A stretch of DNA of 64,000 bases from Lithospermum erythrorhizon. Lineage: Eukaryota; Streptophyta; Magnoliopsida; Boraginales; Boraginaceae. Under the pieces are notes generated by a model that did not search any database, was not told where the DNA came from, and saw nothing but the letters and a program-made list of their open reading frames with translations. Shown in pieces: positions 48,865 to 63,242 of the stretch. The first letter of the stretch is position 1. Every line of letters begins with the position of its first letter. The DNA is taken from assembly GCA_019722365.1 (NCBI GenBank), contig JADFUC010001219.1, positions 1-64,000 on the forward strand. Reading direction: 5' to 3'. The position numbers were made by a program, and so were the translations under genes.

Positions 48865-48960
48865 CTTTACTTTTTTTCGCCCTCTTACAATTGTGAGAAT
48901 CGAACTCAAACCTCGGTCTAAAAGACAGTTTCCTAATCACTATGTCGATTCGAGATTCTT
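48865..48960 (-). mobile_element. tRNA-derived SINE-like fragment
   Basis: On the minus strand an A-box-like TAGTGATTAGGA is followed by a B-box-like GAGTTCGATTCTC at tRNA-like spacing, then a short body (AATTGTAAGAGGGC). No acceptor stem. Lies between the PB1 gene and the plastid Hsp70. Confidence 0.4.
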
Positions 48961-49586
48961 ACCATCTTAGAATCGTCTGTTACATATTTTGTAATTGTAA
49001 CTTTAGCATGGTACTGGGAAGGTGAGCAATGAACCACCAGATATAACCTTTGTAAATGTATATTGAATATTGTGATGGAATGTACTAAAGATTAAAGTAA
49101 AGTTCAAGGCCTGCATCTTTATAATAGTCATCATATGTCGCAAGAACATGCCTGCTATACATCTCAGCAATTAACTCTTATATTTATGCTGTTGCAAAAT
49201 TTCTTTAACTAGTGTCTCTTCTCACTTCCAGTTGGTAATGCAAACAACTACAAAGTCCACAATCAGTAAATTATCAGCACCTGAAGAACGGTATCATAAT
49301 GTAATGGTTGAATTAATAAAAGGAAGTTTGTTCCAAATACCACACAGAACATCCCTCATAAAGCAATCAGATGTGATACAAAATTTGTCCTACAATGTTG
49401 ACAAGAAACAATCTAGATGCAAAAGAGGATCATCTTTATATGTATTACATCTAAAACCTCTATTTTCTGAGACTACTCTCTTGGGAATCCAGATGCTAAG
49501 AAAGTAGCCAACAGTTGACATAGGTGAAAATGTGTTTCCCTTATACTGACTTAAGAGGGCATAATATTTTGTTCTTCCGAGTTAGC

Positions 49587-52999
<3,413 letters not shown>

Positions 53000-53230
53000 T
53001 TTGCAGTAAAATTGAACAAATTATGGGTTTTTGATTGATTTGGTAACTAAATTGAAATGCAAACCCTAGAATTTGCGGGATTATTTGATGGTAAAAGATA
53101 AGAAAAGAGAGGGAGGTTTTGGTGTGGTTCAAGTTCAACAAGGGTAGGTGAGAAGATATGTCAAAGATGTCTTTGGCCCATTTTATTAGCGGATCGGGTA
53201 ATTCGGTACCATTTGAATATATACTTTTAT
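53000..53230 (-). promoter_or_regulatory. Short 5' flank of the plastid Hsp70 left between gene and MULE
   Basis: Only about 230 bases separate the ATG (52,999) from the MULE end at 53,231. On the minus strand it contains TGGGCC at about 53,178, a site II/TCP-type motif common in plant housekeeping promoters. No clear TATA box was seen. Core promoter and leader must lie here or in the element. Confidence 0.4.
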
Positions 53231-53559
53231 GACTAAAAGTCACAGACATTATCCAACTTTTATCCGCGATTTCATTCCATCACCCAACTTTCATAACGAC
53301 TTTTCCATCATCCAACTTTAAATTTATGGCAAAATTAGTCCCGGGCGTTAATTTTTCCGCAACTCCATATTTCCGTTGGCACGTGCTCCGCCACGTGACT
53401 ACGCTTTGGGGTTAATTTAGTCATTTCATACCGTTACTTAAATTTAAAAAAATGAAAAATGAATTGGTCAAAATCGATTCCCAATTCAATTATACCCAAA
53501 CAAACCCTTAATTCTATTATCACCCAATCAAGCTTCCATTATATGGATGGAGACGCATC

Positions 53560-53965
53560 AAGGATTTTCTGTAAGTACGCGCTAAGGTCATAAGGAAGAC
53601 ATCACGGACTGCGGAGAACTGGGTCAATTTTCCTGGCTAATGGAATCGGTAGGTATTATTTTTGACATTATACTTGTTAACATATACTTTATATACTAAC
53701 ATTTTTATTATGATTTTTATAAATGAGGTCAATGGACGGAACGGGACGATTATGCTCCTTCATCTCAAAGTCGCCAAAAAGAAGCTCGAATGAGAGATTG
53801 TTATGTTTGGAGCGCATTTTGGAAGTCACAGAGGACTCTGGGGACATGTATACCGAAAAAGAAGATGGTCAAGAGACGGTTGAATTGTATGAAGCATTAA
53901 GGAAAGAGAAGTTGCATACCACATGTTTGTGTAAATGCCTCAAAGCCTCTATCGTTTTGTTTTAG
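53560..53965 (+). pseudogene. GRF-type zinc-finger-like relic within the MULE
   Basis: From 53,581 one frame reads AKVIRKTSRTAENWVNFPG, resembling the middle of plant GRF zinc fingers (A-x-V-R-T-S-x-T-x-x-N-x-GRxF), followed by a stop. A separate 80-codon frame at 53,723-53,965 has K/E-rich helical sequence as found after such fingers. The zinc ligands are not all visible. GRF proteins of this kind are often carried by plant transposons. Confidence 0.4.
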
Positions 53966-54458
53966 TATTGTGCCTTTTACTTGTGTACAATATTATGTAA
54001 ACAAGATGCTTATTGACCGACGGTCGATCAACGATGTTTAAATTTGTATAATTAGATGACTAATTTTCAATTGTTGTATGTTACGACGGATCAATGATAT
54101 TTAATTTTGTATGTTGGATCAATGGTGTTTAAATTTTGTACATTGTTTAATCTTTTATAGTTGCAAGGATACCCGATATCTCACATATCTATTGCGACAT
54201 CGTTTGATGCTAACCACAAAGGCTTTACGACGCAACATCAGCAATTACGCCACAGCCTCAGATTTGTTTCTTGCTCGAGAATACTAAAGTCAGAAAGAAC
54301 TTTTGGATCGCGACAAATCCTTCCTCATTGAAATGAACATACCTAATGTTATTTCTATCATGCATCACAACTCCCTCCCTCATCACTAGAATTTGTTGTA
54401 CTCCTTCAAACTACAATCGACGCAGATTCACTCAAACAAGCCTCTTTTAGCATCACTA

Positions 54459-55265
54459 TCACTTTCTTTTATATCCAGCCTTCCTTCCTCTTCTTAGTCT
54501 AAATTTACGTCTTGCATATGACCCCATACGCTTCTTCTTATCAATACAAGTTGTTGCATCTACTATATCATCTATGTCAGGTGTACAACCACCATATGGC
54601 ACATCATCATGCTCTTCCAAATTATACCTCACCGCTCTTTCTTCACCGACCAACATCTCGCTCCTATACAACTGCTCAAGTTGAGATACCCTAATTGCTT
54701 CCTTAAAGTTTATGTCTGGAATTTCTAGTTGATTTCACTTTCATCTAACTCAACATCAAACTTATCTCTTCTGTGTCTTCTACATTACCCCTCACGCATC
54801 ATCAACATCATCATCATCTTCACAATTGCCTTATTCATTTCTTTTCACTTTATACCTACTCAAGTGCAAACTCAATAGATCATAGGCCTCATTGCTAAGT
54901 AAAGGAACCTCCCCCTTGTCACTCTCCAGGGTTACATATATTTCAGGCCAACCAACTAATATCCTACTAGATACTATGTTGTTCTGAAGCACTCTAAGAG
55001 GCATCCCTTTTGTGTATAATGCACAAACATCATTGTTTGGTGTAGAGTCAATAAACACATCTAAGAACTTATTTTTTACTGACAGCTCCTTAAAAACTTC
55101 AATGTCCTCATCACTCAACAACCTTTTCAGACCAATCGTTAAACCCCACCCAGGCTCTCTATATGCATACAGCAAAGACGAACCCATTTCATAGCCAGAC
55201 CTAAGAGCAAACTCATCCAAGTCCCTAATATCAAAGAACTCTGCCTTCAACCAATCTATATCCAT
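54459..55265 (-). pseudogene. MULE protein N-terminal (PB1-like) relic
   Basis: The 144-codon minus frame (54,831-55,265) reads FFDIRDLDEFALRSGYEMGS, then LYAYREPGWGLTIGLKRLLS, DEDIEVFKELSVKNKFLDVF and ESDKGEVPLLSN. This is the order seen at the N-terminus of plant MULE transposases: a D-x-D-x-x-x-L segment, a Y/W-x-x-PG-x-x-L-x-x-G-L stretch and a final hydrophobic-D/E strand before acidic linker. A downstream minus frame (54,459-54,671) is acidic then very basic (RRKFRLRRGRKAGYKRK). The catalytic domain is absent. Confidence 0.6.
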
Positions 55266-55574
55266 GGGGTATCGCTCTCTACATAGTCCACAACACGTAC
55301 AATCTGAATGTGAGTTTAATGGAAAAAATTAACGCTCGGGACTAATTTTGCCATAAATTTGAAGTCATACTTAAAAAGTCATTATGAAAGTCAAGGATGA
55401 AAATGGAATCGCTGATGAAAGTTGGGTAATGTTCCGCCACCTTAGCCCATACTTTATTATCAAAAAGTGCTAACTCACTAACAAATTCTCGAGAATCAAG
55501 CAAAGTTAATCGGGGATTTGCCTCAAATGAATCGGAGACTTGAGCTTTACTTTTAACTACTTCAATTCAAGGTC

Positions 55575-55675
55575 GTTCTTTATGAAAATCGAACTCGCAC
55601 TGCATGAAGAGATGAGGTATTAGTACTTAGCACTATAGTTTTTTACCAACTGAGTTATGTCTCTTGGGCTCCACT
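55575..55675 (-). mobile_element. tRNA-like SINE fragment
   Basis: On the minus strand TAACTCAGTTGG (A box, fits TRGCNNAGYNGG with one mismatch) is followed after about 50 bases by GAGTTCGATTTTC (B box). The arms do not pair as a tRNA should, and the spacing is longer than in a plain tRNA. A decayed tRNA is the alternative. Confidence 0.5.
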
Positions 55676-57095
55676 TTATTATCGGTTTCATTTGAATCCT
55701 CGATTTCATTCAGCATTTCTATTGGATTAACATTCGATTCGAGTGGAATTTTATTATATCAATTAATATCTTAAACAACTGAATAATCATTTAACTGGAT
55801 AACATATGTCCATAGCAAAATAGCATGATAAACGAACCCAACTTTGGTTAAATTCCTAATAAGTTCAAATTTAGTACACTCCTTGATTCTTTTTTTTTTT
55901 TTTTGCATAAAACAACAGTTTAAACATATTACAAACAAACCTATATGACTCGATAACACTCCAACCAACGGAGGTTGACAATTACATTCATAATGTAAAA
56001 AAACGTAAACCAAAGACAAGCAGATGCAACATCCGTAGCTTGGGAATAATCCTCTGTGAAAGACGAGAGCTTCCTGTGGATCCAAAATACCCAAACAATA
56101 CTCATAACAACAAATATTAATTCATGTTTAAAATCAACTTGCTTCTCTAATAGGATATAAAGTAGAAACAAAACATGATGGATTTGAAAGCAAAGATAAA
56201 TGGATGTAGAAGTTTGACATGAGCAGAAGAGGAACTCAAGGTTCTCTTGGTCAATGTCAATGGTGAGGATTTTTTCATTGTCGATTGTGAATCGACTATA
56301 TAAGATATTAAGTAACCAAATGGAAGTAGAGTTTCGACATGAGCATAAGAGAAGCTCAAGGCTCTGTTGGTCAATGTCAGAGGTGGATAGTTTTTCAATG
56401 TCGTAAGAAATCGACTAATTATGGAATTCATAAAAGATGGTGTAATAAAGAGAAAATCCATCATAATTCTAATTCCTAAATTATATGAACCAGAGACACA
56501 AGTGTGATTATAATATGAATTAATATTTGAAGTAGAAAAGGAAGAACAATAAAATTTACCAAATTTCATTACTCCCCTCGATTTGTCTTTGTTCATGGAT
56601 CAATCGATTCACTTCCAAAGTCGTCTCCATTTCCTACTAGTTTATATGATGGATCAAAGTGTTGGTTACCAGATTGATTATGACTGTCTAGAATAGCTTT
56701 ATCGTTGGAATTGGATGGGTCAATCGTCGAAAGCCTCCTCCTATGACAATGCGTCCAAAAACTCCTTTTCTAATCCTGGATCAAAAGAAAATTCTATCCA
56801 ATGCCCCTTCCCTAAAAGTTAAATGACAGTTCACGTTAACATCCTCTATTACTACTAGATGCTTAACTTGAACATCTGACAAAATTGCAACCCCAAACTT
56901 CATCATTGATTTTTCAAAAGTTTCAGTATCTTTCGGCAAATTTGTTGTCGATGAAGGAAATTTCATATGCAAAACTTAAATAAAATCAACTAAGCATATA
57001 AACAGGACCACTTTAATTATATATTTCAGATCTAAATTATATATTGCAATATAAATAATAGTAAGAACACTTATAATGCAACGGAATATAATCAA
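55676..57095. other. No gene seen
   Basis: AT-rich. A 149-codon minus frame at 56,147-56,596 owes its length to the local duplication at 56,205-56,410, and a 63-codon minus frame at 56,781-56,972 has no recognisable domain. Confidence 0.4.
56205..56410. repeat. Tandem duplication of about 120 bp
   Basis: Two units share TAGA.GTTT.GACATGAGCA, AAGAG.AACTCAAGG, TTGGTCAATGTCA and TTTTTCA.TGTCG, with roughly 15-20 % divergence. Confidence 0.75.
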
Positions 57096-57099
57096 CAAC

Positions 57100-57911
57100 C
57101 ATTTATTTCACGAAACCTCCTTTGAATTCCAATTCCTCTAGCACCACAATAGGTAATGCCTCTAGTGATCCACATCAGAAGGGGTTGAATCCAACATTTA
57201 GGTTTGCTAGAACAAGTGGGAGATTGGATGGAAGAATCAAAGCAAACTATCAAGGAGGCCGAAATTTTGCTTCATGAAGGCTAGGTTTTGGTTTTTTTTA
57301 TTCTTCTAATATAAAAACCTAATAAGCCTCATATATAGAGGTTTATTATTTTAATTCAAAAGTCCAATCAATAGTTTAACGAGGGAAGTACTGCTTAATT
57401 TAATTAAACAAGCAAATTAAACATTAACAAGTTATTACTGGGCAACTAACAAGTTACTAACGAAGTTCAATCAACTATTAAATTAATTAAACCTACTCAG
57501 TTAATTAATTCTGGATTATCCAATTTATACTTTACATTATCAATGTAAAATTTCCTCCGATTGAGAACATTCAAGGATTACACCAACTCTCAATTTAAAT
57601 GGGCATCGCTTTTATTTCATACATGAAATATAACTCAATGTCATTGTATGTACGTGACTTTCTAGCCTTAGATATTAACAAATGTGACAATATAATAGGA
57701 TCATTACTATTATTATAACGCTTATGTAATTTAGATCTAGCAACGTGACATAACCTCTCGTATTATCATGAGAACTTGACTAGTAATTATAATTACTATG
57801 GTTGAACGTTTTGTTTATGTAATCACATTCACTAAACTAGTAAAAAAAATTGTTACAATAATTATCGAAATGGGCATAATAAATGAAACCAATAACTATT
57901 GATTTCCAACA
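57100..57911 (-). mobile_element. Possible solo LTR of a Copia-type retrotransposon
   Basis: Read on the minus strand, the segment begins TGTTGGAAATCAATAG at 57,911, the usual start of many plant Copia LTRs. It includes GTCACGTACATACAATGACA and a promoter-like TATATATGAGGCTTATTAGG. The other end (expected ..CA) could not be fixed, no flanking duplication was found, and there is no polymerase gene nearby. Identification rests on resemblance only. Confidence 0.35.
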
Positions 57912-59681
57912 ATTGATGTTGAACCAAATGAGTATCTGGTCCAATCGAAGGGATTTCAACCGCTAATGCTAAAAGCTCGAATCGCTGTATAAGCTCCTCC
58001 AACATCACCATGAATTTTATCTCCAGAATGATTCATAACATCCTCACGTAGTAATTGTATCTATTTTCATCATATCAAATTGAACATCCTTATTCCAAAA
58101 TATATGTATATTTGGCTATACTTAAGAAACGATTTGAGTATTATCATTAAGGTTGCTAACCTGAGGCTTAACAAACCTTTTTTCCTCCACAATTTGTTGC
58201 TTTTGAAAGGATTTGATCATTTCACGCCGATTGGGTCCGGGGAGTAAAAGAATTGTTCTTCAATCCTCCATCCTCAAAATCGGCTGGCGCGGTCCGATAA
58301 GTTTCATCAACAAAAGTAATGTTTGTAGAAGTAGGATTGTATAAAATATTGATTGTTTGATCATCTTTGATTGATTTTTGATGGGGTTTCTACAGATTTT
58401 TGGTATTGTTTTCTTGATAGGGTTTCAAGGCAACACTACACACAATCTGGGGCTTAGTAATTCTTTAGTAAAATGACAATTTTTCCTTAATGAAACTTAA
58501 CTATTGGTTCTGCAAATGGGGGGAGACAAAATAATCATTTTATCTCAACCCCAACACTATTTGGGTGTGTGTATATCAGCCTCAGATTTTGTGTTCGCTC
58601 AATGCCGCCTCTCTCCTTTTGCTTTCTTAGTTGGTAATTGGAAGATTTTAATCTATCCACTCCTTGATTCTTAGTTACTTGATTTTGATAACATTTACTT
58701 AATTTTTTTATTCCATATATATATATATTAATTATTTCCAATAATTTTTTACGTTTTTATTTGTCCTTCAAATCACAAATATGATCAATTACTTTTTAAA
58801 TTCTATCATCAAAGACTTGAATTTAAATCCGATCAATACAAATAACATGTGACCAATAAATTATTTTGGAATAATTTCAAGATATTTGTTAAAATTTTAT
58901 AATGTCATGGAACAACATTTAATATACATTTCAACACTTGTAAGAGAATTTGTGTAAAATAAACACCCTTTGATTTTCATAAGTTTTAAGAACATTCACT
59001 AATACTCTATGTTTATTGGCTTCACAAAAAAAACTCTCTAATTCTCCATGACTCCATGATACATAACCATAGCAAAACTTGTGTGCACATGTGTTAGGTA
59101 TAGAGTTCCTATAAAATATTAGCATGAAGCCATGACTCCCATGTTACCATGTTACATATTGGTTGCCTGTCATCAAATCTCGGGCAACTCACTACCCACT
59201 CTATATTCAACCTGAAAAAAATTACGATTATTTATCGAATCAGATTTGGATATAATTATTTTACCTGACACGCTAAAGTACATACATCTATTACATGTTC
59301 AAATCGAACTTATTTATATATTTCTACATGTTTTTATATATATCACGATCAATTGACTAGTAACTCAATATTTGCCCAAAAACCAAACTCAATATCCGGT
59401 TGGCTGAACCCAATTACAAAAATTGCTCGGGTAATTTTCTAACTCGATAAAATGTCTACTCAATCGAGTTACTCCAGTAAATTGGAACCGGACTCAATTA
59501 CACCACTAACACACTAATGATACTCCACAATAATCCATAAATCACTCGATCTAGTCTTCCTCTTTCGTCACGTCGTTGACTCGTTGACTATATTGAGCTC
59601 AATTGAAAGTTGACCAATTGAATTGGTCAAAATCGAAGAATAATTAATTAATTAATTAATTCTTCGATTAAATCAAATAAA
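57912..59681. other. Mostly no gene; one coding-like piece
   Basis: On the minus strand about 58,250-58,125 a frame reads LPGPNRREMIKSFQKQQIVE and ends VKPQVSN, NDNTQIVS before a stop; it looks coding-like but I do not recognise it. The rest is AT-rich; the RABA2 promoter region occupies the last few hundred bases. Confidence 0.35.
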
Positions 59682-61598
59682 ATGGGAGGCAGACATGATG
59701 AGGAGTATGATTATTTGTTTAAAATAGTATTAATCGGAGATTCAGGAGTTGGAAAATCGAATTTATTGTCTCGATTTACTCGTAATGAGTTCAATATGGA
59801 GTCCAAATCTACTATTGGCGTTGAATTCGCTACTCGTACACTCCAGGTAGGTAGCTTGAGCCACATAACCTCGAGGGGCAGTGTCATGGTTTCACACTTT
59901 TAATAATTAATTATGTCCCAAAATTATTGTCCGTTTTTAGCTACAATTGTCCAAATCTGCTACTTATTAATTATGTCCCAAAATCATTGTCCAATTTGAT
60001 ATTTAAGTGTCCAGTTTGAGTTTAAATTGGCTAAAGTAACTAGTTTTGTAGTTTTAATTGATACACGTAACTTTGATTTGAATAAGAAGTACTGTAGATC
60101 GTCCAGTTTGAGATTCGCCAAATTAACTAATTTTGTTGGATTTGGATTGTTTGATACATGTAACTTTGATTTGAATCCAAAGTATCGTTGATTGTTCAGT
60201 ATGAGTTCAAATTGTCCAAATGAACTGATTTTCTGGGATTAGTTGATACATGTAACTTTGATTTGAATTGAAAGTATCATTGATTGTCCAGTTTGAGTTC
60301 CAATTGTCCAAATTGGCTGACTTTGTAGTTTCTGTTGATACACGCAACTTTGATTTGAATCGAAAGTATTGTAGATTGTGCATTTTGAGATCCAGTTGTC
60401 AAAAGTAGCACACTTTGTTGGCTATGTTGATATACATAATTTTGATTTGAATCGAAAGTATCATAGATTGTCCAGTTTGAGATCCAATTATCAGAAGTTG
60501 GGAAACTTTGTTCGCTTAATTAATAGACGTAACTTTGATTTGAATAAAAATTGGTGTGTAAAGTATATTAAGAATACTAGCATTTGATATATATTTTTAC
60601 CAAATATTATAGTTCAAATTGGACAATATTTTTGGGATGGAGGGAGTAGCATTTTAGTGTAATATTTATATCTGAACTAAGTTTCTACTTATTTGTTAGT
60701 GCATTTCTCTTTGAGATATTAAATCTAGTATATTTAGTATTATCATTTACTCCTATATTCTTTATAAGTTTGAGAGGTTATTAGATTAGATCTGATGTAT
60801 ATTTGAGGGAGGAGAAAGCGTTTTTGTAGTGGACAAAGATTGTGGGATGCTTTGAGCAATTTTTTGTAGTTGATCAGATCGAAATTTGCTGAAATCAAAG
60901 GATTTGTTTAATTGTGTTGTGGATAAATCAAAGATCAGAATTTTTTTTAGAAAATGTTCTGCAATTAGTGATTTGGTACCTTTGTATCCATTTATATGTT
61001 AATTGTATTTGCTAAGACTACCAACTAGTTCCCCCACCCGCTTAAGGGAGTCTCTAAGAGGCATTGGGCATGTTGATCTCAATTCTCACATATAGTTTTG
61101 GTCAACTTTATGCAGGTGGAGGGAAGGACCATCAAGGCTCAGATATGGGACACGGCTGGGCAGGAGAGGTATCGAGCAATAACAAGTGCTTATTATAGAG
61201 GAGCTTTGGGAGCTCTGCTTGTGTATGACGTAACTAAACCAACCACATTTGAGAATATAGGCCGCTGGTTGAAGGAGCTGAGGGATCATGCTGACTCCAA
61301 TATTGTGATCATGCTCATCGGGAATAAGACTGACCTGGAACACCTCCGGGCCGTTAGCACCGAGGATGCTCAAAGTTATGCTGAGAAAGAAGGCCTATCA
61401 TTCATTGAAACATCTGCTTTAGAAGCTATAAACGTTGAGAAGGCTTTTCAAACAAATCTTGGAGAGATTTACAGGATAACAAGTAAGAAGTCATTATCTT
61501 CAGAAGATCCTGGTTCATCTAGCGTCAAAGAAGGGCAGACTCTTGTTGTTGGAGCTCAGGAGGGTAACACTAACAAACCTTGCTGCTCTGCATCCTAG
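59682..61598 (+). CDS. RABA2: RABA2-type small GTPase (Rab11 family)
   Basis: Rab11-like GTPases of the RABA2 group mark the trans-Golgi/early endosome and steer vesicles to the plasma membrane and cell plate. Exons 59,682-59,846 and 61,116-61,598 join at RTLQ|VEGRT (phase 0) for 215 residues. The single intron position fits the RABA group. Motifs: P-loop GDSGVGKS, switch I with STIGVEF, WDTAGQE, NKTD and ETSA; the C-terminus NKPCCSAS carries two cysteines for geranylgeranylation. [20 protein letters not shown] and the run [20 protein letters not shown] point to RABA2 rather than RABA1. Intact. Its intron holds repeats (see below). Confidence 0.95.
59908..60646. mobile_element. Stowaway-like element with internal repeats in the RABA2 intron
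   Basis: The right end GGACAATATTTTTGGGATGG then AGGGAG before TA (60,621-60,648) is the complement of a CTCCCTCCATCCCAAAAATA-type end. On the left TGTCCCAAAATTATTGTCC (59,914) and a second copy near 59,972 correspond, without the outer CTCCCTCC. Between them lie about six degenerate units of roughly 90 bp containing ACTTTGATTTGAAT..AAAGTA and TTGTCCAGTTTGAG, at about 60,070, 60,160, 60,250, 60,345, 60,435 and 60,530. Confidence 0.6.
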
Positions 61599-62669
61599 CG
61601 TACACCATCAGCCTGTACTTCGGAATATCTTCTCCTCTTCCTTGCCCACGAATTCAGTTTGACTTCTAATGACCATTCTACAATACTTCCCGGTCCGAGC
61701 TACTTATTTGTTATTGCTGCCACTTTTTTTGTGTGTCTCAGTTGATTTCTCAATTCAGTCAAATGGTTGCTTATGGTGGATTGTATCTTATTCAATTACA
61801 GACACAGTCAAAGTAAAAATATATAGATATAGGTCAATCTTGGTTCCTATTTCCTCATTGTTTGTTCCACTTCCCTTCTTGAATTTAGTTTACTTTTGAT
61901 GATCCATTTTATAATATTCATATATTGAGCCAATGCTTGTTTTTTGTTAAATTATCTCTATTATTGGTTTCTCAATCTGGTTGACAATTGAATATAATAG
62001 GAATCTGGTGAACTTTTCATGCAAAATCTACATAAAAATCGTCAGTTGATTAAAACAGACTTGGGGGGCGGGGGGATGATTAATACCAAAATCCCATGAG
62101 GTTTGGTCTTTTGGGGTTCCATTTTCAGTTAGATTTTTTAGGAAATAAGCGATTTATTTAACCGATTTAGATAGTAGAGTCTTGACAATTAAGGCAAAGA
62201 GGTTCATAGTAAGATTAGCAATTAACGTTTTAATGTTACAAAGTTACAACTTTGAAGAACCAATGAAAATGAACTCATAAGTAAATGAAAATGAACCCAT
62301 GACAGACCAAAAAATTAAATGGCAAAACAATCATGTTTTTTGCATACATATGAATAACACGAATCATCCTCTTGAAAATAAAAATGAAGAACACAATAAA
62401 TATTATTTTTGATGAAACTCGTAAAATTGGTTATACAAAAAACGAGTCTGGAATGTGGTGTTACATTTTCTGTGAGTCTTTATGCACACACAATATAACA
62501 GATGATGGAAAACCTAAAAAGAAAAATATTAGAACCTATTATTTCTAAATTTTGACCTAATAAAAAATAAAATCATCAGGTAAAAATAATAAATTAACCA
62601 AAACAAAATATAAAGCAGTGTAGCAATAAAAATTCTACTTGGGATAATGCTAATAACAACATTGAACCA
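61599..62669. other. 3' flanks, no gene seen
   Basis: RABA2 and the VQ gene converge here. The 76-codon frame at 61,669-61,899 lies in the RABA2 3' region and has no motif. Confidence 0.5.
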
Positions 62670-63242
62670 TCAAAACTCTGAGAAATCTTGAAGGATTCCT
62701 GACGTGGGAGACAAGGGAGAGCTTCTCATGTTAGGCATCAACAATAATGATGAATTGGAATAGTTATATCCCAACGAATCAGTGGAATTGATGTTGTTAT
62801 AAAATGACATATTATCAAAAGAAGCACTTAGGGGATCATAAAATTGTTGAGCATAACACATGTTATCATCAATCATGATTGGAGAAGGTTGATTATCGTT
62901 GAGAATGAAGGGAGTTTTCTTTGGAATACTCCTTTTGAAGTCGTCATTTTTCTCAACATCTGAGTTTGGAATAGTGGATACATTATTATCCTCGGATCGA
63001 GGGAGGCCAGTGAGCTTTTGAACCAATGTCATGAAGTCCTTGGGATTTGCATGGATGACTTTTGGAGAGTGTGTGTATATGATCACAGGGTGGCGAGGTG
63101 CCCCTCTTCTTTGGGGAGATGACAACGGTGATTGTGGTGGTTTTTTTATTGAATATGAACCCTTGTTCATCTTGAGATGAGATGATGGACTACTTTGCTT
63201 CTTTCCATTTTCATCATCACCATTAACTTGTAATGGTCTCAT
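62670..63242 (-). CDS. VQ-motif protein
   Basis: VQ proteins are plant cofactors that bind WRKY transcription factors, often as MAP-kinase targets in defence and development. A single exon of 190 residues, usual for the family. The VQ motif F-x-x-x-V-Q-x-L-T-G sits at 70-79 (KDFMTLVQKLTGLPR), preceded by RRGAPRHPVIIYTHSPKVIH, a feature of the VQ8/VQ20-like subgroup (inference by resemblance). Possible phosphorylation sites S-P occur at PQSPLSSPQ (37-43) and near the C-terminus SPLSPTSGILQDF. The rest is N/S-rich and probably disordered. The ATG at 63,242 is the first in frame. Confidence 0.93.
   Translation of the reverse strand: MRPLQVNGDDENGKKQSSPSSHLKMNKGSYSIKKPPQSPLSSPQRRGAPRHPVIIYTHSPKVIHANPKDFMTLVQKLTGLPRSEDNNVSTIPNSDVEKNDDFKRSIPKKTPFILNDNQPSPIMIDDNMCYAQQFYDPLSASFDNMSFYNNINSTDSLGYNYSNSSLLLMPNMRSSPLSPTSGILQDFSEF

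Larger units (their letters stand above)
53231..55448 (-). mobile_element. Mutator-like element with long terminal inverted repeats
   Basis: The left end (53,231-53,360) and right end (55,319-55,448) are inverted copies: GGGACTAATTTTGCCATAAA is read at 55,340 and, in complement, at 53,320-53,345; further out, GTTATGAAAGTTGGGTGATG pairs with ATTATGAAAGTCAAGGATGA, and GAACATTACCC pairs with GACATTATCC. Flanks are ATACTTTTAT on the left and ATACTTTAT on the right, a probable 9-bp target duplication with one length change. Inside are an N-terminal MULE protein relic (minus) and a GRF-finger-like relic (plus). No catalytic transposase core, so non-autonomous now. Confidence 0.75.

Noticed and set aside
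55585..55672. Functional tRNA gene on the minus strand
   Set aside because: A and B boxes are recognisable, but no acceptor or anticodon stem forms and the spacing is too long.
56147..56596. 149-codon minus-strand frame as a real gene
   Set aside because: Its length comes from a local 120-bp duplication; no domain, no start context, no splice pattern.
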